DNA of 64,000 bases from assembly GCA_905182995.1 (NCBI GenBank), contig CAJJDP010000068.1, positions 275,722 through 339,721 on the forward strand. Reading direction: 5' to 3'. This DNA comes from Paramecium octaurelia (taxonomy: Eukaryota; Ciliophora; Oligohymenophorea; Peniculida; Parameciidae). Position numbers and translations under genes: made by a program. This document shows, piece after piece, positions 26,315 through 43,876 of the stretch. Numbering within the stretch: the stretch's first letter is position 1; each line of letters begins with the position of its first letter. Under the pieces are notes generated by a model, which saw only the letters and a list, made by a program, of their open reading frames with translations, was not told where the DNA came from and did no database searches.

Positions 26315-26969
26315 ATGAAATAAGTGTATCTCTCATCTGATCAAATCATTTAACTTTTTGGGTCTGGAACACTCAAATACACAGAAGAAAATGAAGAGAC
26401 TGAATCTGAGAGTGTAGTTCTGAGTAAGTTGCTTTTTTCACTCATTTTTTAGTCTCTTAACAAGAATACTTCATATTACAGAAACAATTAGAAAGGAAAG
26501 TGGATATGAAAGATAATTACAATGAGTAGATTAGTAATTTGAATGGGGAAATACAAAAAATATAGGAGGAATTGGATTTAATGAAGCAGTAAAGAGAACT
26601 GAGAAACTCTAGTGATTGTATGAGTTTGATTAAATTAAAAGCTTTACTTCACAGTTTGAGATAGCAGTTGCAGGAAGCCAATCAAAGAGAACACAGAACG
26701 ATATTGGAATTGTCTAAATAAAATGAGTAGCAATTGTAGTTAAAATAATAATTTGATTTCATATAGGAAAATATAATGATCTAAAGAAGCTAAGCAAATT
26801 TGAATTAGACAAAAAAGATAAATAGATCGAATAACTTAAATAATCCATATATTTGTTGAATACTGAAAATGATAAAATTAAACAAAATGGGCTCGTTAAA
26901 AAAGAGATTACTTAGATATCATTGAAAAGTAATTGCAATATTGCACTTAGAAAAAGAACAAATTAATGA
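26315..26969 (+). CDS. Coiled-coil protein with an apparent one-base frameshift
   Basis: Starts at ATG 26315, eight bases after the preceding stop. Intron 26424-26452. The product is a Q/E/K/L-rich coiled coil (LQKQLERKVDMKDNY, LHSLRQQLQEANQREH). At the A-run 26768-26771 the coil-like reading continues only in another frame (NDLKKLSKFELDKKDKQIEQ), as if one A were missing. With that shift the gene ends at TGA 26967-26969, about 208 residues, just short of the convergent exchanger gene. Without it the frame ends near 26865. A second A-run at 26898-26903 gives another possible shift into a still longer coil. No family is recognised. Confidence 0.4.
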
Positions 26970-26994
26970 ATACATAATATTTCAATGTTTAGAA

Positions 26995-29900
26995 TCATTT
27001 ATGTCCTAATTCGCTTTAGAAGGCCTCAAAAGATAAGAAAATCCAAACGATTACCTAAATATCAAAAAAAGTAGATTACTTGTTCACTCCAGAAGCACTA
27101 AAACGTAGATCAGTCTAAAGGCGAGTTCTTCTTCTTTCTGAGCTTCTTTCAGTCTAAATAAGTTATATTATTTCCTCTTTCTTAGTTTCATCAAACAAAA
27201 AGAATGAACAAACACTTTCAGTTTAATACGTGTATGTTTAATTGATAAATGGAAATAGCAAAGGACCCTATAAACCCTCATTGCCATTGATATCAAATTA
27301 ATCTTCTTCCATTCTGAACTTCTTTTCCTATTTCATCTCTGTCAGTCTTCCTTACAAAAGAATGCCTGCTTAAAAGGATACACTAGTATAAGCTTAATAC
27401 TTCTTGAAAACAACAAAGCTTAGGATATTTTCAATGATCTCCCTATCAACAAGTGAGAATATCTGTAACTCTTTTGGATAGAACCTGCTTAAACTGAAAA
27501 TGCTGTCCCTCCATACAAAATCTTGCATATACAGACTCTGTTTATAGAGAGATACCATCAGTTCAATTTCTATCTGAATTACTTCAACCAAAGATGTTGC
27601 AACTGCTTAGGAGATGTATAAAGTTGATTCCAACACTATATGATGGCATGATAGCAATTAACTGATATCTTTAGAGATTGTATAGGTATTGCTTTGTGAA
27701 CTTGTTTCGTTTACTCTTCCTCTTGTTATGATATAGAAATATCGAGCTAAATCGCCTTCTCTAAAGATGCATTCATCCTTATCAAACAAGAGTTCTTTTG
27801 ATTGCAAAGCCAATTATTTAAGCAAATCATCGTTGAATTCACTAAAAAGCGGGAGAACTTTTAGTTTACTATGAATGGATATTTATGGCCAAATTGGTCT
27901 TATGTCTTCAACGTTACAGACAAAATTATTTAATTGCAACTTCAGTTTTTAATATTACTGGAACTAAGCATATTAAGTATTTATTTAATTACATCTAATT
28001 CTCCCAATTCATATTTTCTCAATAAATACTTGCCTTAACTTGCCAGACATCCTTGGGCTGAGTTCTTGGTTTAAATCAATTTGATGATTTCTGGAAAACT
28101 AACGTAAAAATATCCTTCTATAAAATTTTCAGCATTTACTCTATTTTCTTTGGATTCTTTGGATAATTTCTTCTTCAGAATGGTATTAATAGGAAACTCT
28201 TCTATCATATTTTCCATTTCTATTCTAACAATAATAATTTACCTTCATGTGCTCTAACATATGTAGATATGACCTCGTATCCAATAGCAACCCAATCAAA
28301 TAAGAGATCACCTGAGAGTCTGCGAATAATGGGGAATTTGTTCAAAAAATACAAAAATCTCATATAGATTGGTGAATAGAAGACATTATAAATGAAATCC
28401 CAAGAACACATCCTGCCTTCAACTGTATCTAAATCCCACCTAACAGATTCAATTAGCAGATTGTAAGCCTTGCCTCCACATTAGTTTTATGAGTACAGAT
28501 CCCAATATGTCTGCTTCAATGCCATCAAAAATCTATCCCTTGTTTCGATAATATCATCGGCATCAATATCATCGTCATTAAAATTATCTTGCAACCCTTT
28601 ACTCTTTAGTAACTTTTAAAAGCGTCCGATGATACTTGATTCCTTCTCTCTTTTATGTTTATTCCCCTCTTCTAATTACTTCTTACTGAGTTTATCATCC
28701 TTTTATTGAATTTAAGTATTGGTTTCAGCCAATCCTGAAAAGTACTCCACCTTATTCCAATCTATGTTTTTATACTTATGGTCCTCCTTCATTTGAATTA
28801 ATTTGAATTCGATCTACTCCTTCATCTCCTATAAAAAGTTCAATCTCACTTTGGCTCTATACTAAGCGGTGGAGCACAACCCAGTAAACTTGATGTACAA
28901 CGGTATGGTTGAACCATTGATCAACATAGTTAGTATTACAATAAAGGTAGTATGAAATAGAAAAATATCACTCCATTAATCACTGAAAGACGGTTCTTTA
29001 ACTACGAGCAAGGCTAACATCAATTATACAGCACCTCTTGTACCACTATAGGAAAAGAGTATAGCCTCGCTCATTTTGACTTATTATCCATATAAATTGA
29101 TAGTAGGTAGGAGTAGCAACACACTAATGAATTTGGATAACAGTATGTATAAGTAGAGCAGGAGAGTATTGATGTAATCTTGTCTTCTTATATATGGACT
29201 GTTTTGGTCGAATATTCTGTATCCGCAAGTGACGCCTGTGATGATAAAAATGATAGTCTCATTTGCAAATTGAGTGTATTACCAAAAGATTTGCAATGGG
29301 TGTTCCACTTCTGTTCTTATTCTGATTTTTGAAAATGCAGACATAAACAACCCCAAAGATATGACTGCAACCAATCCATTTTTTTTAAACCCCAAATCTA
29401 CAGATTCGGCCACAAAGTATGTTACATAGGCTGATACTATTGTGAGATTGATAGTTAATATTGAATTGTGGTTCACTCTTCTTATCCACCAAACAGTGAA
29501 GAGTCCAAACATTACACCAACAAATGCTCCTCCCAATAGCAAAGATACTCCATATGACAATTCTACTGTAAGCAAATCACAATCTCCACTTGCACAATTC
29601 ACTGCAATCAGCATCAATACCATGGAGGCACAATTGTTGATTAGACTCTCGCCCTAAACCAAAGATATGAATCTTTTTGGAGCTTCAGCGTTACTTAATA
29701 GTTTTACTACCTGAAGTGTGTCAGTGCATGTTACCACCACTCCAAATACAAATGCGAATCCCCAACTGTAATATTCATCACTATAATTCAGGAGCAACTT
29801 CAATCCCAAGCAAATTAGAGATGCTGAAATGAGAAGGGTCGGAATTGAGAGCATCAATATTTGCATTATCTGTTGCTTCATGATATAAATATCTGCATTG

Positions 29901-30169
29901 AAGGCACTGCTGAACACTAAGGCTGGCAACAGCAATGCCATGTTGGAATTCGCATCTATGTCGAAGGCTGCCTTAACTGTCCTATGCAGTAAATGATTCT
30001 CTATTGAATTAAATTGAGATCCAATCAATATACCCACCAGAAATACTGCAGCAGGATATGGAATCATAATCTTCTTTGTTATTTCACTCACTAATCCTCC
30101 TATTGTTAAGGCGATAAAGATGAAAAAAATAACTATTGCTATTTATGCCACTTCCAAATGTTCTGACAT
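26995..30169 (-). CDS. Na+/H+ exchanger-like protein with CNBD-like C-terminus
   Basis: About 1030-1040 residues from ATG 30169; introns 28220-28242, 27964-27992 and probably 27025-27054. Residues 1-400 hold about 12 membrane helices of the CPA1/NHE type, followed by a long charged region and a cyclic-nucleotide-binding-like barrel (LKVLPLFSEFNDDLLKQLA, then FREGDLARYFYIITRGRV). This is the plan of plant SOS1 and animal sperm-type NHE exchangers. Two features are odd. The helix motif normally TDP reads TDT (D150), and the conserved ND of the GESLxND motif reads GESLINN (N178-N179), so the transport-site aspartate is absent. The CNBD also lacks the FGE...R phosphate-binding cassette. Membrane location is clear; exchange activity and cyclic-nucleotide sensing are doubtful. 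The C-terminal end is less certain than the rest. Confidence 0.8.
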
Positions 30170-30216
30170 CTAATTTTAAGAAATATTATTGTTTAAATTT
30201 AATATATACATTTATA

Positions 30217-32409
30217 TCAGTTTTATTAATTAATTAATTTCAAACGCCATCCAAAAAGAATCACTACTAATGACCCTGCAGCAACATTTCCGATCGCCTT
30301 ACAATTCTCCATAACCCACATTTCAAATGCTTATATCATGCCATTTGCGAACTCCCAATAATTCACATCCAAAAACTATTCAATTCCACTTTGATCTATT
30401 TGCCTATAAACGTTAACCCAAAAATCCAATATTTAGACTTAAACAGTGACAGGCGCTATCGGAATTAAAGAGTAAGCATTAATTGACAACTCAAATATTT
30501 CTGCAGATTTTGTTCTATTCATTATCACCCCCTATCCCAAAGCATACATCAATCCTAAATTAAAGTACACATGACCCTTCATTGCATCCATCAATTAGCC
30601 TTCCAATGCTTTTTTGTAATGCTGGAATGACTTCTTGAAATCCACCTCCTCATATTTTCCATTGTAGTAATAATCTCCTAACTTCATATGACAAATTGCT
30701 TCCCTCTCCTTAGCACATTGCGTAAGGAACCTATATTATAATGCTCCATTTAAATAAAAACTATCTAGTTGCAATAAGTCATAAAGAGTGGAGTAATTCA
30801 CAAATTTTAAATAATCCGAATACAAATATTCAAATGCATCTTTATTAGCAACACCCCGAATTTAATAAACAGGATCTCTATCGAGTCTACTTTGAACTTC
30901 ACTGAAGTGTAGAGTATCATAATAGAAGGCATCATTCTATTCCATCACAACGGCAGCATTCTCTAAAAGGTATTCAATATGCATTTACATATAGCCACAT
31001 TAAATCCACTATATCCAGCTTCAAAATATTTAGACAATGATTAAGCATATTACTCCTATTAGAACAGATAGTTAGCTGTTTTTAGTGTGTCAGCCCAAGG
31101 ACCTTTAGATGATGAAGCATGCAATAGAGTGGCAGCCAAATCGCAGGAGTAAAATAGATCTACCCCATCAAGTAGTATTAATGCTAGACTATATTGAGCC
31201 ATGGCATGTCCAGTTACGGCTGCCTATTCAATCAATTAAACTCCCTTTTATTGATTGCGTTCTCTTTATATTGTAGAGGGCAACATGTACAAGGATCCAA
31301 GATTAAATAAACCATCATTGTTTTGAAGGTCTGCTGCTTCTAAGGATTGTAAATTGTAATATAATACTTCGAAAACAATCTTAAGCCTTTATGATGTCCT
31401 TTTGTACTCCCAATCCCTAGTAATACATATAACCTAAAGCATTCTATATTCTCCCCAAAAAATCTTAGTTTTTTGTTTCAATTTTATTCAAAATCTAAAA
31501 AGCCAATATGTAATTTGGTTCTTCGACTCCCAAATTTTCAATATGCATCTGAGCCACTTTGATGCCAGATTCCTTGTCATTTAATTAATCATATAATTTG
31601 TAATATAATTGATATGCCTTTGCAAAGTTACGTCTGAGCCCATTCAATCCGTAGTAATAGTTATAGGCTAATTGTTTAACTTCAATAGCCGATTCATAGG
31701 TGATGATATTCAAATTCTCGAATATTTGAGCGTGTCCAAAGATGTCCAACTCGTGGTTCATATAGAAATTGCTGTCATACAAGACTTTGGCTACTTGCCT
31801 GTTCTCACTTATGTATTTGGCTTTGATGGGTGTATTGGCCACTTCTTCCAACACTGACAAATAAAACATGGCAGAATTTGAGCAATTCTGATTGACTCCA
31901 ATTCCCTTCCAATATCTAAAAGCTATCGCAACGCCACTCTACTGAAATCCTTAAATTGCAGAGAAGTATAAATCAACCAAAGAGATGCTCTGATACTTCT
32001 CCTTAACGTACCGATAGAATTTTGTTTCTGGGTTTAGCTTACTTTAAAGATTGTAAGAGCCATCTAAATTTAAATATGTCAATAATGACAAATAAAATTG
32101 AGAATTAATGTCACCTAGATCAGACGACCTCTTAAAGTAATAAAGAGCCTAATTTCAATATGATGGCTTTACCCTTGCAAAATCTATTGAATTTTCATTT
32201 TCTAAACCATAAAAGATATACTGCCCATACATCCTAAAAAATTTGGATTGATATTGCCTGGGTATTTCATTCTTAAATTCGTTTAGTATTTATTTGAATG
32301 TATATTAACTTTCACTTGACGATTACTCAATATGGATTTCCCATTCCTTCAATAATTCAATTACATTGTTTTGAGCGCATACGCCTAATAATAAAGTTAA
32401 TATAATCAT
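30217..32409 (-). CDS. SEL1L/Hrd3-like ER-associated degradation protein
   Basis: 704 residues from ATG 32409, with introns 32149-32172, 31340-31367 and 30963-30988. The start gives a signal peptide (MIILTLLLGVCA). The body is a series of Sel1 repeats, visible as ALGYMYYQGLGVQKDIIKA, NDGLFNLGSLYML, AAVTGHAMAQYSLALILLDG and FNLGLMYALGQGV. Near the C-terminus is one hydrophobic helix (NVAAGSLVVILFGW). SEL1L/Hrd3 is the ER-membrane partner of the Hrd1 ubiquitin ligase and hands misfolded glycoproteins to it; its usual plan is signal peptide, lumenal Sel1 repeats and one C-terminal membrane anchor, as here. The same frame stays open upstream of the chosen ATG (see separate entry). Confidence 0.8.
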
Positions 32410-32640
32410 TTTAATAATATTGGATAATATTATCAACCCTTCATCAAGCATTTTAGACTCCCTTTACTAAGATATTGCTTAGATTTCTCCAGTTGAGTGA
32501 ATAAAACTACTGAGGACTGCTATCAAGGAATTATATTCAACAAGCTGTGACATTTTTGCTTTCTTATGTTCCTCAAAAAATGAATGCTAAACATATTCAA
32601 AGGACACTGGATTAGAAGGGAATATAGATAGAAATAATGG
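32410..32640 (-). other. Open frame in phase upstream of the SEL1L-like gene
   Basis: The SEL1L-like frame continues upstream without TGA past ATG 32451 and ATG 32553 to about 32640. The text is protein-like (FFEEHKKAKMSQLVEYNSLI, STGEIQAISQQRESK). It would put about 48-80 residues before the signal peptide, which is unlikely for an ER protein. It may be a separate small gene whose end I cannot place, a 5' leader, or chance. Confidence 0.25.
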
Positions 32641-32700
32641 ATTGCGGGAGTTTATGAATCTAAATTATATAAAATTGTAATATATTTTTGAGTCAAACCA

Positions 32701-35253
32701 TCATGTAATTATTTCGAAATCATCATTTTCGTCTGTAACTTAGTAGAATTGCTAAGAGTATGTCATATCATCATCCTCCTCCTCATTATTTATGATTTTC
32801 TCTCCAGTCAACCCAAGTATTTCAAAATCAATTGTCATTAGTAATCTGATCCCATTGCTTATTGACTCCTCGTAGGCCAAGATATTAAAGGCAACCTATG
32901 AATCCTATGGTCCATATAAGATTCTATTTGGCCAGCTTTTGGATCCATTTCTGGGCAGGAAACTAATGTTTTATTCTTGGTAGCTTTTCAATATCTAGGA
33001 TGTTTAAAGACACTAGCATAACTAATCTTTTAAAAACAATTAGGGGATAGGGTCCTTCTTATTCTTATTGCAAAAGTCTTCAATCGATTCCTCGATTAAT
33101 ATTTGCGAATTGCAGATCCCCCCGAGAATCTAGATGTTAGCATTCGCACTCTTATTCTTAATCTCTTCAATTATCGTTTTTTCATACATCAATAATTCTT
33201 AACAATTAACATTCAGGTTGACAACTTAAAATAGCTGATCCTCATAACTAAAATTCTAAACAATTCCAATTTCTCTATCATCCTACTTTATAATGTAATC
33301 CTTGAAATCTGCATTTTAAAGACATTATTTCGTGAATATGAAACTGTATTATTTTTCCTATAAGCCAATAGTATGATCATTACATTCTAACTAAAGAAGG
33401 CGCATTCATATTGCCCTAATTAAGATCGAATTGTGGATTGCATCTAATCTTTGATATAATTGCAAGGCTAACATTGCTTCACGATGTTCTGAAACAGTAC
33501 TATTATGAATTATGGTATTCTATAAAATGTGGTAATTAATGTTACTATCTAGAATCAATTAAATGAAAGAAATCCTTAATCGTTTAACCCTTAGCATCAT
33601 ACCCGATAACCATTAACAATAAATTTTTGTGAATGATGGGAGATTGCTATTGCATTTATTCCACTATTCCCAAAAACTATTTATTTAAATGCTGATTCTC
33701 TCCGACTATGAAAGAATAAATGCTCTGCTTCTCCTCGTCTGTGACATTCTAGTTGTAAAATCTAACATCTAAGGGGAATAATAATACCTCTGGAATCCTT
33801 TTAAGCCATGTTCGATCATACCAGTCCAACTACTCCCTCCTGTCTTTTGGATTTTGGTCGTTGAGGAATTGGTACCCGCATAGATTCTGGAAATATTATC
33901 TCCACTCTCTCCCCATAGAATCTTAATCAATTTAATGAGATCATGCACCTTCTCTTAATCTGACTTACATTTTAATACACATATTTTACCAAATCTAAAA
34001 TGGTTTCGCATTTAAATTCCTTCGGTATATTGATACAAAGATCATTCAATATAAGATTTGTAATGAAAAAGGCGATTTTAGTTTAAAAGACATTAGTTCT
34101 ATCCAAACAATCCAAACAATTGGTTCTTACAACCCCATTCTAGATATTCACTAATTTAAGAATCAAAATACATACATAACTTTCCATTCTAAAATTTAGT
34201 GTAGGATTAGGAGTTCAAGATTTCTTTATTTTAAATAATTAGAGGATTGAGTTTTTCAAACTTATAGTTTTTGCAGTATTACTTAAAATCAATTTGCTAA
34301 TGCTGGATTTAGGGTAGATTGAGCATATTGATCATTCTAAATATTAAACAATATAAGTACTCTTTATAAGTTTGACTAATGATTGCCTCATTCGGTTTGT
34401 CAACAGCCATCAGATCAATCAATAGAAGTGACCCGAAATATTTCTTCAAATTCATCAGGTGTTTCGTTATGGCCATTTTTGTCTATTCAGTATTTGATGT
34501 GATTTAGGATATTGCACGAATACCTATCTACTCCCAAAACACTGGAACAGACCCTCTGATTTACAGATGGCAATACAATTTCTCTTAATACTCAACTAAT
34601 TGTTCTGTTTCCACTGTGTTTGCAGCTGCTCCCTCAGCATTTAATCCTCTATGATTGTAACGAGTGCCTCCTCTTAGAGTTTCTCTTCGCGAAATTAAAA
34701 TATAGGTCAGCTTCTGTTTTTATTAGGTCTTGATTTCGCACAGTCCCAACCCAACATAGCCTTGTATTATTTTGATGCACCAACACTTTGGAATTGAATT
34801 GGCCAAAAAGGTTTTATAACCATGAAAATTCCACCAAAATCTCAGACTCCTTTCACTTTATTCAGGCTGATGTTATTATGACAATGGGATGGTCAAATCA
34901 TATTACAATGAGAAATAGGTGCATTTACTAAAATAGTTTTCAATATTTTTAATGCTTTGTTACTCCATGGAAGAAAATTGATTCTATAAAATATTTGATA
35001 CCGTAATTATTTCATAGATCATTTAACCATTTATTTTGCAAACTTCATTTGCCTCAGCAATATAAAGTAGGTTAAGTTTGCCATAAAATCTATACACCCC
35101 TACAATTCCAAAAATTCCAATTTCTTATTAGATTGATTCAATCATTGGCGAATTGACCTAAATGGTAAATGTTTATTTATCAATTGTGAGGGACTTGTCA
35201 AATCCACAAATATGAGGGTCTGGTACAATCTTATTTAGATCAATCTAATACAT
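32701..35253 (-). CDS. Synaptojanin-like SAC phosphatase with degenerate 5-phosphatase domain
   Basis: 808 residues, ATG 35253 to TGA 32701-32703; introns 34151-34175, 33964-33989, 33762-33787, 33520-33545, 33301-33323. The N-terminal half is a SAC phosphoinositide phosphatase domain: [23 protein letters not shown] and the catalytic [12 protein letters not shown] at residues 368-379, all intact, then [11 protein letters not shown]. The C-terminal half follows the order of an inositol-polyphosphate 5-phosphatase, but the signature positions are changed: GYDAKGQ for GTWNxxG, LFQN for the FQE motif, GGICNSQ for GDFNYR, SWPNRIL for xWCDRIL, and SISNGIRL for SDHRPV. SAC plus 5-phosphatase is the synaptojanin plan, which acts in endocytic PI(4,5)P2 turnover. 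Here the second domain appears catalytically dead and may bind or position substrate. The loss of function is inferred from these motifs. Confidence 0.85.
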
Positions 35254-35432
35254 GAATTTTGTCTTAACTTATGAACATTTTCATTGGTTTTATCATTTTA
35301 ATTAAATTTCTTTGATTTTTTTCTTAACTTTCTCATTAATGAAATCAAATATCATTCTATGAAAATTGTGAGATGGTAGAAATATATATATATGCAATAA
35401 TAAATTTTAGTATTTGAAATATAAATTCTAGA

Positions 35433-36432
<1,000 letters not shown>

Positions 36433-36534
36433 TTTGGGTTTTAATTAATAAATGGTTGATTATCAAAAAAACAATAGTCTTTTATCAAGCACAATATATT
36501 TGACTATTTTATTTTGATATTTAAATTGTTAAAT

Positions 36535-38086
36535 ATGCTCGAAGATCACTTGGCTGAAGCATTGCATTTATTGAAAAAATAACCGCAACATCGATGCAAA
36601 ATGGAAATCGATCTATTAGTTCATCTTACTTAAGAACTTCCCTTTTTTAAATAATATTACAAACAAGAAAATGGGTTATTAATTCATCGAGAATGTTGCA
36701 AGCACATGTTTGTTGAACGGTTCTTAGCCACTGATATTGTATTTCATGTCGGTATGGAGACTCTATTAATAATGAAGATTCGATTGGTACTAAATTTTAT
36801 GTGATTCTGGATGGTCAAGTGGAGGTTTTGATAAAGAGAAGAGGGTATGAGGAATTGGAATCTGTAAGAATTCTGAGACAAGGAGAATCTTTTGGAGAGT
36901 TGGCTCTCATTCATCGATAACCTAGATTAGCAACCATACGTTGTGTGACTGATTGTTGCTTTGCTGTTTTAGATAAACAATAGTTTTAATAAATTTTACA
37001 TTATGAGCAAACAAAAAAGATCGAACAAGTAAATCCAATTATTTTTATCTCCTAGAATGTTGATTATTTTTCTTAGATTTCAATATTTAACCAACTTAAT
37101 AGAGCTCAATTAACCCAAATCTATTTGAATTCATTTCTCTATGAATACGAAAAGAACTAAACTGTATTACAAGAAGGAGACAAATCCGACAGTTTTCTCA
37201 TTGTCAAGGCCGGTCTATTTTAAGTGCGTAAATTCATGAACAAATCACATCCTCTAATAGTAATCAATATCCCCCATCATCATAGTTATTTGAAATTGGA
37301 GAATTGTAAGTATTTGGATTTTACCATCTCTTTAATAAGATCCCATACGAATACTCAATTCTTTGTCTCAGTCCTAAAGGGCAAATTTACAAAATACACA
37401 GAACTTCTTTGATTGAGAAGATATTTGAAGGACACACTTAGGATTTGGAAAAACATATGTAAGAAATTAATTCTTATGTCCATTTTAAAGTTCATCAAGA
37501 ACAGAGTACTCATCTTAAATACCCCAGATATTTTCAAATAAAAACATCATGTGAGTAGGACAAAGAGATCCCAGAGGAATATGTAAAGACTATTAGAAAT
37601 AAAGAATCTAAAAATGATAACCATAAAAGTAGAAATCAATTAATCAAACAAAAGATGGATACAATGATAGAACAATCCAAGAGAAAATTGGGACCGAAAT
37701 CAAATATCCCAAGATTTAATAGTTTATTCGAAATATTTCTCAAATCTCACAAAGGATTAACAACTGAAAATTAAAGACAAAACAGTCCACCCTTATTAGA
37801 AACCCCAACCAGATAAATCGGAACTAGTAGTCATTTAATTCATAATGAGGAATAGCATAGTCCCTTCATCACTTTCAGAAGTAGCAGTCCTATTATGATG
37901 AACAAAGGAAAGCAATTCCCAATTCTTAAATTATCTAACAGTTAGAGAACAATAGTGAAATCGAGCAATCATTATAATTCCAAGTTCAACTTCTAAGAGT
38001 ATTGCAATTTAAAGTAGATGTAAACATAGAAAAATGGTTTATCCTTAAGTCCCAATATAATGAAACTGAAAGTACATAAATATTGA
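36535..38086 (+). CDS. Protein with tandem cyclic-nucleotide-binding domains
   Basis: 490 residues from ATG 36535; introns 36752-36777, 37029-37055 and 37260-37285. Two CNBDs lie in tandem. The first (about residues 45-160) has an intact phosphate-binding cassette, ESFGELALIHRQPRLATIR, with the Glu and Arg that contact the cyclic phosphate. The second (about 170-300) has the fold (QTVLQEGDKSDSFLIVKAG) but no cassette. No kinase domain or channel helices follow. The C-terminal 190 residues are basic, S/N/Q-rich and unstructured in look. It could be an orphan cAMP/cGMP sensor or a divergent PKA-regulatory-like protein, but the N-terminal docking helix and inhibitor site of R subunits are not evident. 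Start and intron sums are consistent. Confidence 0.75.
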
Positions 38087-38553
38087 CTCTTTATTATATA
38101 AATGTATATTGTAAATTATCTACATATAGTTAATGATCAGAATGAATTATTTAGATATTGAATTAATTATGTTTTTAGTATTATTTATGGAGAGTCTTTA
38201 TGTGCACATTAATATTCATAAATATAAACTTCAACTCTCTTTGTATCAATTTCTTCATCATCATTATATTAAAAGCATATTTTAAATATATCTTTCAAAA
38301 TTTTTATTGCTGATATTATAAATCCTAGGGTCCTAGTATTTTTACAAGTTTAAAAGACATGTATTACTTGAATGAAAACTATTAATAAGGCAATTATTCA
38401 TAAGTAAGTTACGAAAAAATTTAATCTATTATTTACTAAATATTGCCATTCTTTTATCAATAAGTTTTATTCTCATTAAAGTAATTTAATTTCAAGAATT
38501 GAAATGTCTTAATTAGTGATATTTTAATGATAGGACTGCCAAAATACTCATTT
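38087..38553. other. AT-rich intergenic stretch
   Basis: No gene, RNA or repeat could be supported here on either strand. Confidence 0.5.
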
Positions 38554-38945
38554 TCAGGGTAATCTAAGTTTATACTACATCAATGAGTAATCCTCAACTG
38601 AGTAAGTGCCATTACAATATAGTAGTGCTCTATATAATTTCCAACACATTTTAATTATGATTATTTAGAAGGTCCATGATCTCAAAAAATAATAGTTCTG
38701 TATTGCAGAAGAGATTGCATTAAGAACTATATTTGAAGTAACAAATTGTTTGATCAATTCAAAGTTACAATCCAACCACTTACTTTCTAATTACATTTCA
38801 ATTATTTAAAATTCCCAATCAATCTCTGTCAGAATAGAGAGTATAGAAATTATGCCCCACTCTATTCATTATAATTAATCTCCTGGTGTTCTTGCTCATG
38901 CTCAACAGATTTGGGATGCCTGAGAAATTTTATTAAATTCTTCAT
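38554..38945 (-). CDS. Putative small unknown protein
   Basis: Tentative two-exon frame of 118 residues: ATG 38945, a 35-base GT...CAG intron near 38806-38840, stop at 38554-38556. The N-terminus (KFLRHPKSVEHEQEHQE) and the part after the intron (IDWEFQIIEMQLESKWLD) are protein-like. Further on another frame looks equally plausible, so the 3' end may be wrong. No family is recognised. Confidence 0.35.
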
Positions 38946-39102
38946 TTTGACTCATTAGAAAATATCATAATTTGTAATATTATAGATCAAGTGTTTCAAT
39001 TAATTTAATTGGTGATGTCCATGTTCGATTTATTCAAATTTCTATAATTAATGATCAGTATATTTAAGTTTTCAATTCAATTTTTCAAAATACATATTAA
39101 AT

Positions 39103-43845
<4,743 letters not shown>

Positions 43846-43876
43846 TAATCATTTTAATAATTTATATGTAATTATT

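Noticed and set aside
33400..33410. In-frame TGA splitting the SAC protein into two genes
   Set aside because: It lies in a wrong frame. Introns 33762-33787, 33520-33545 and 33301-33323 give a continuous frame that also recovers the 5-phosphatase order.
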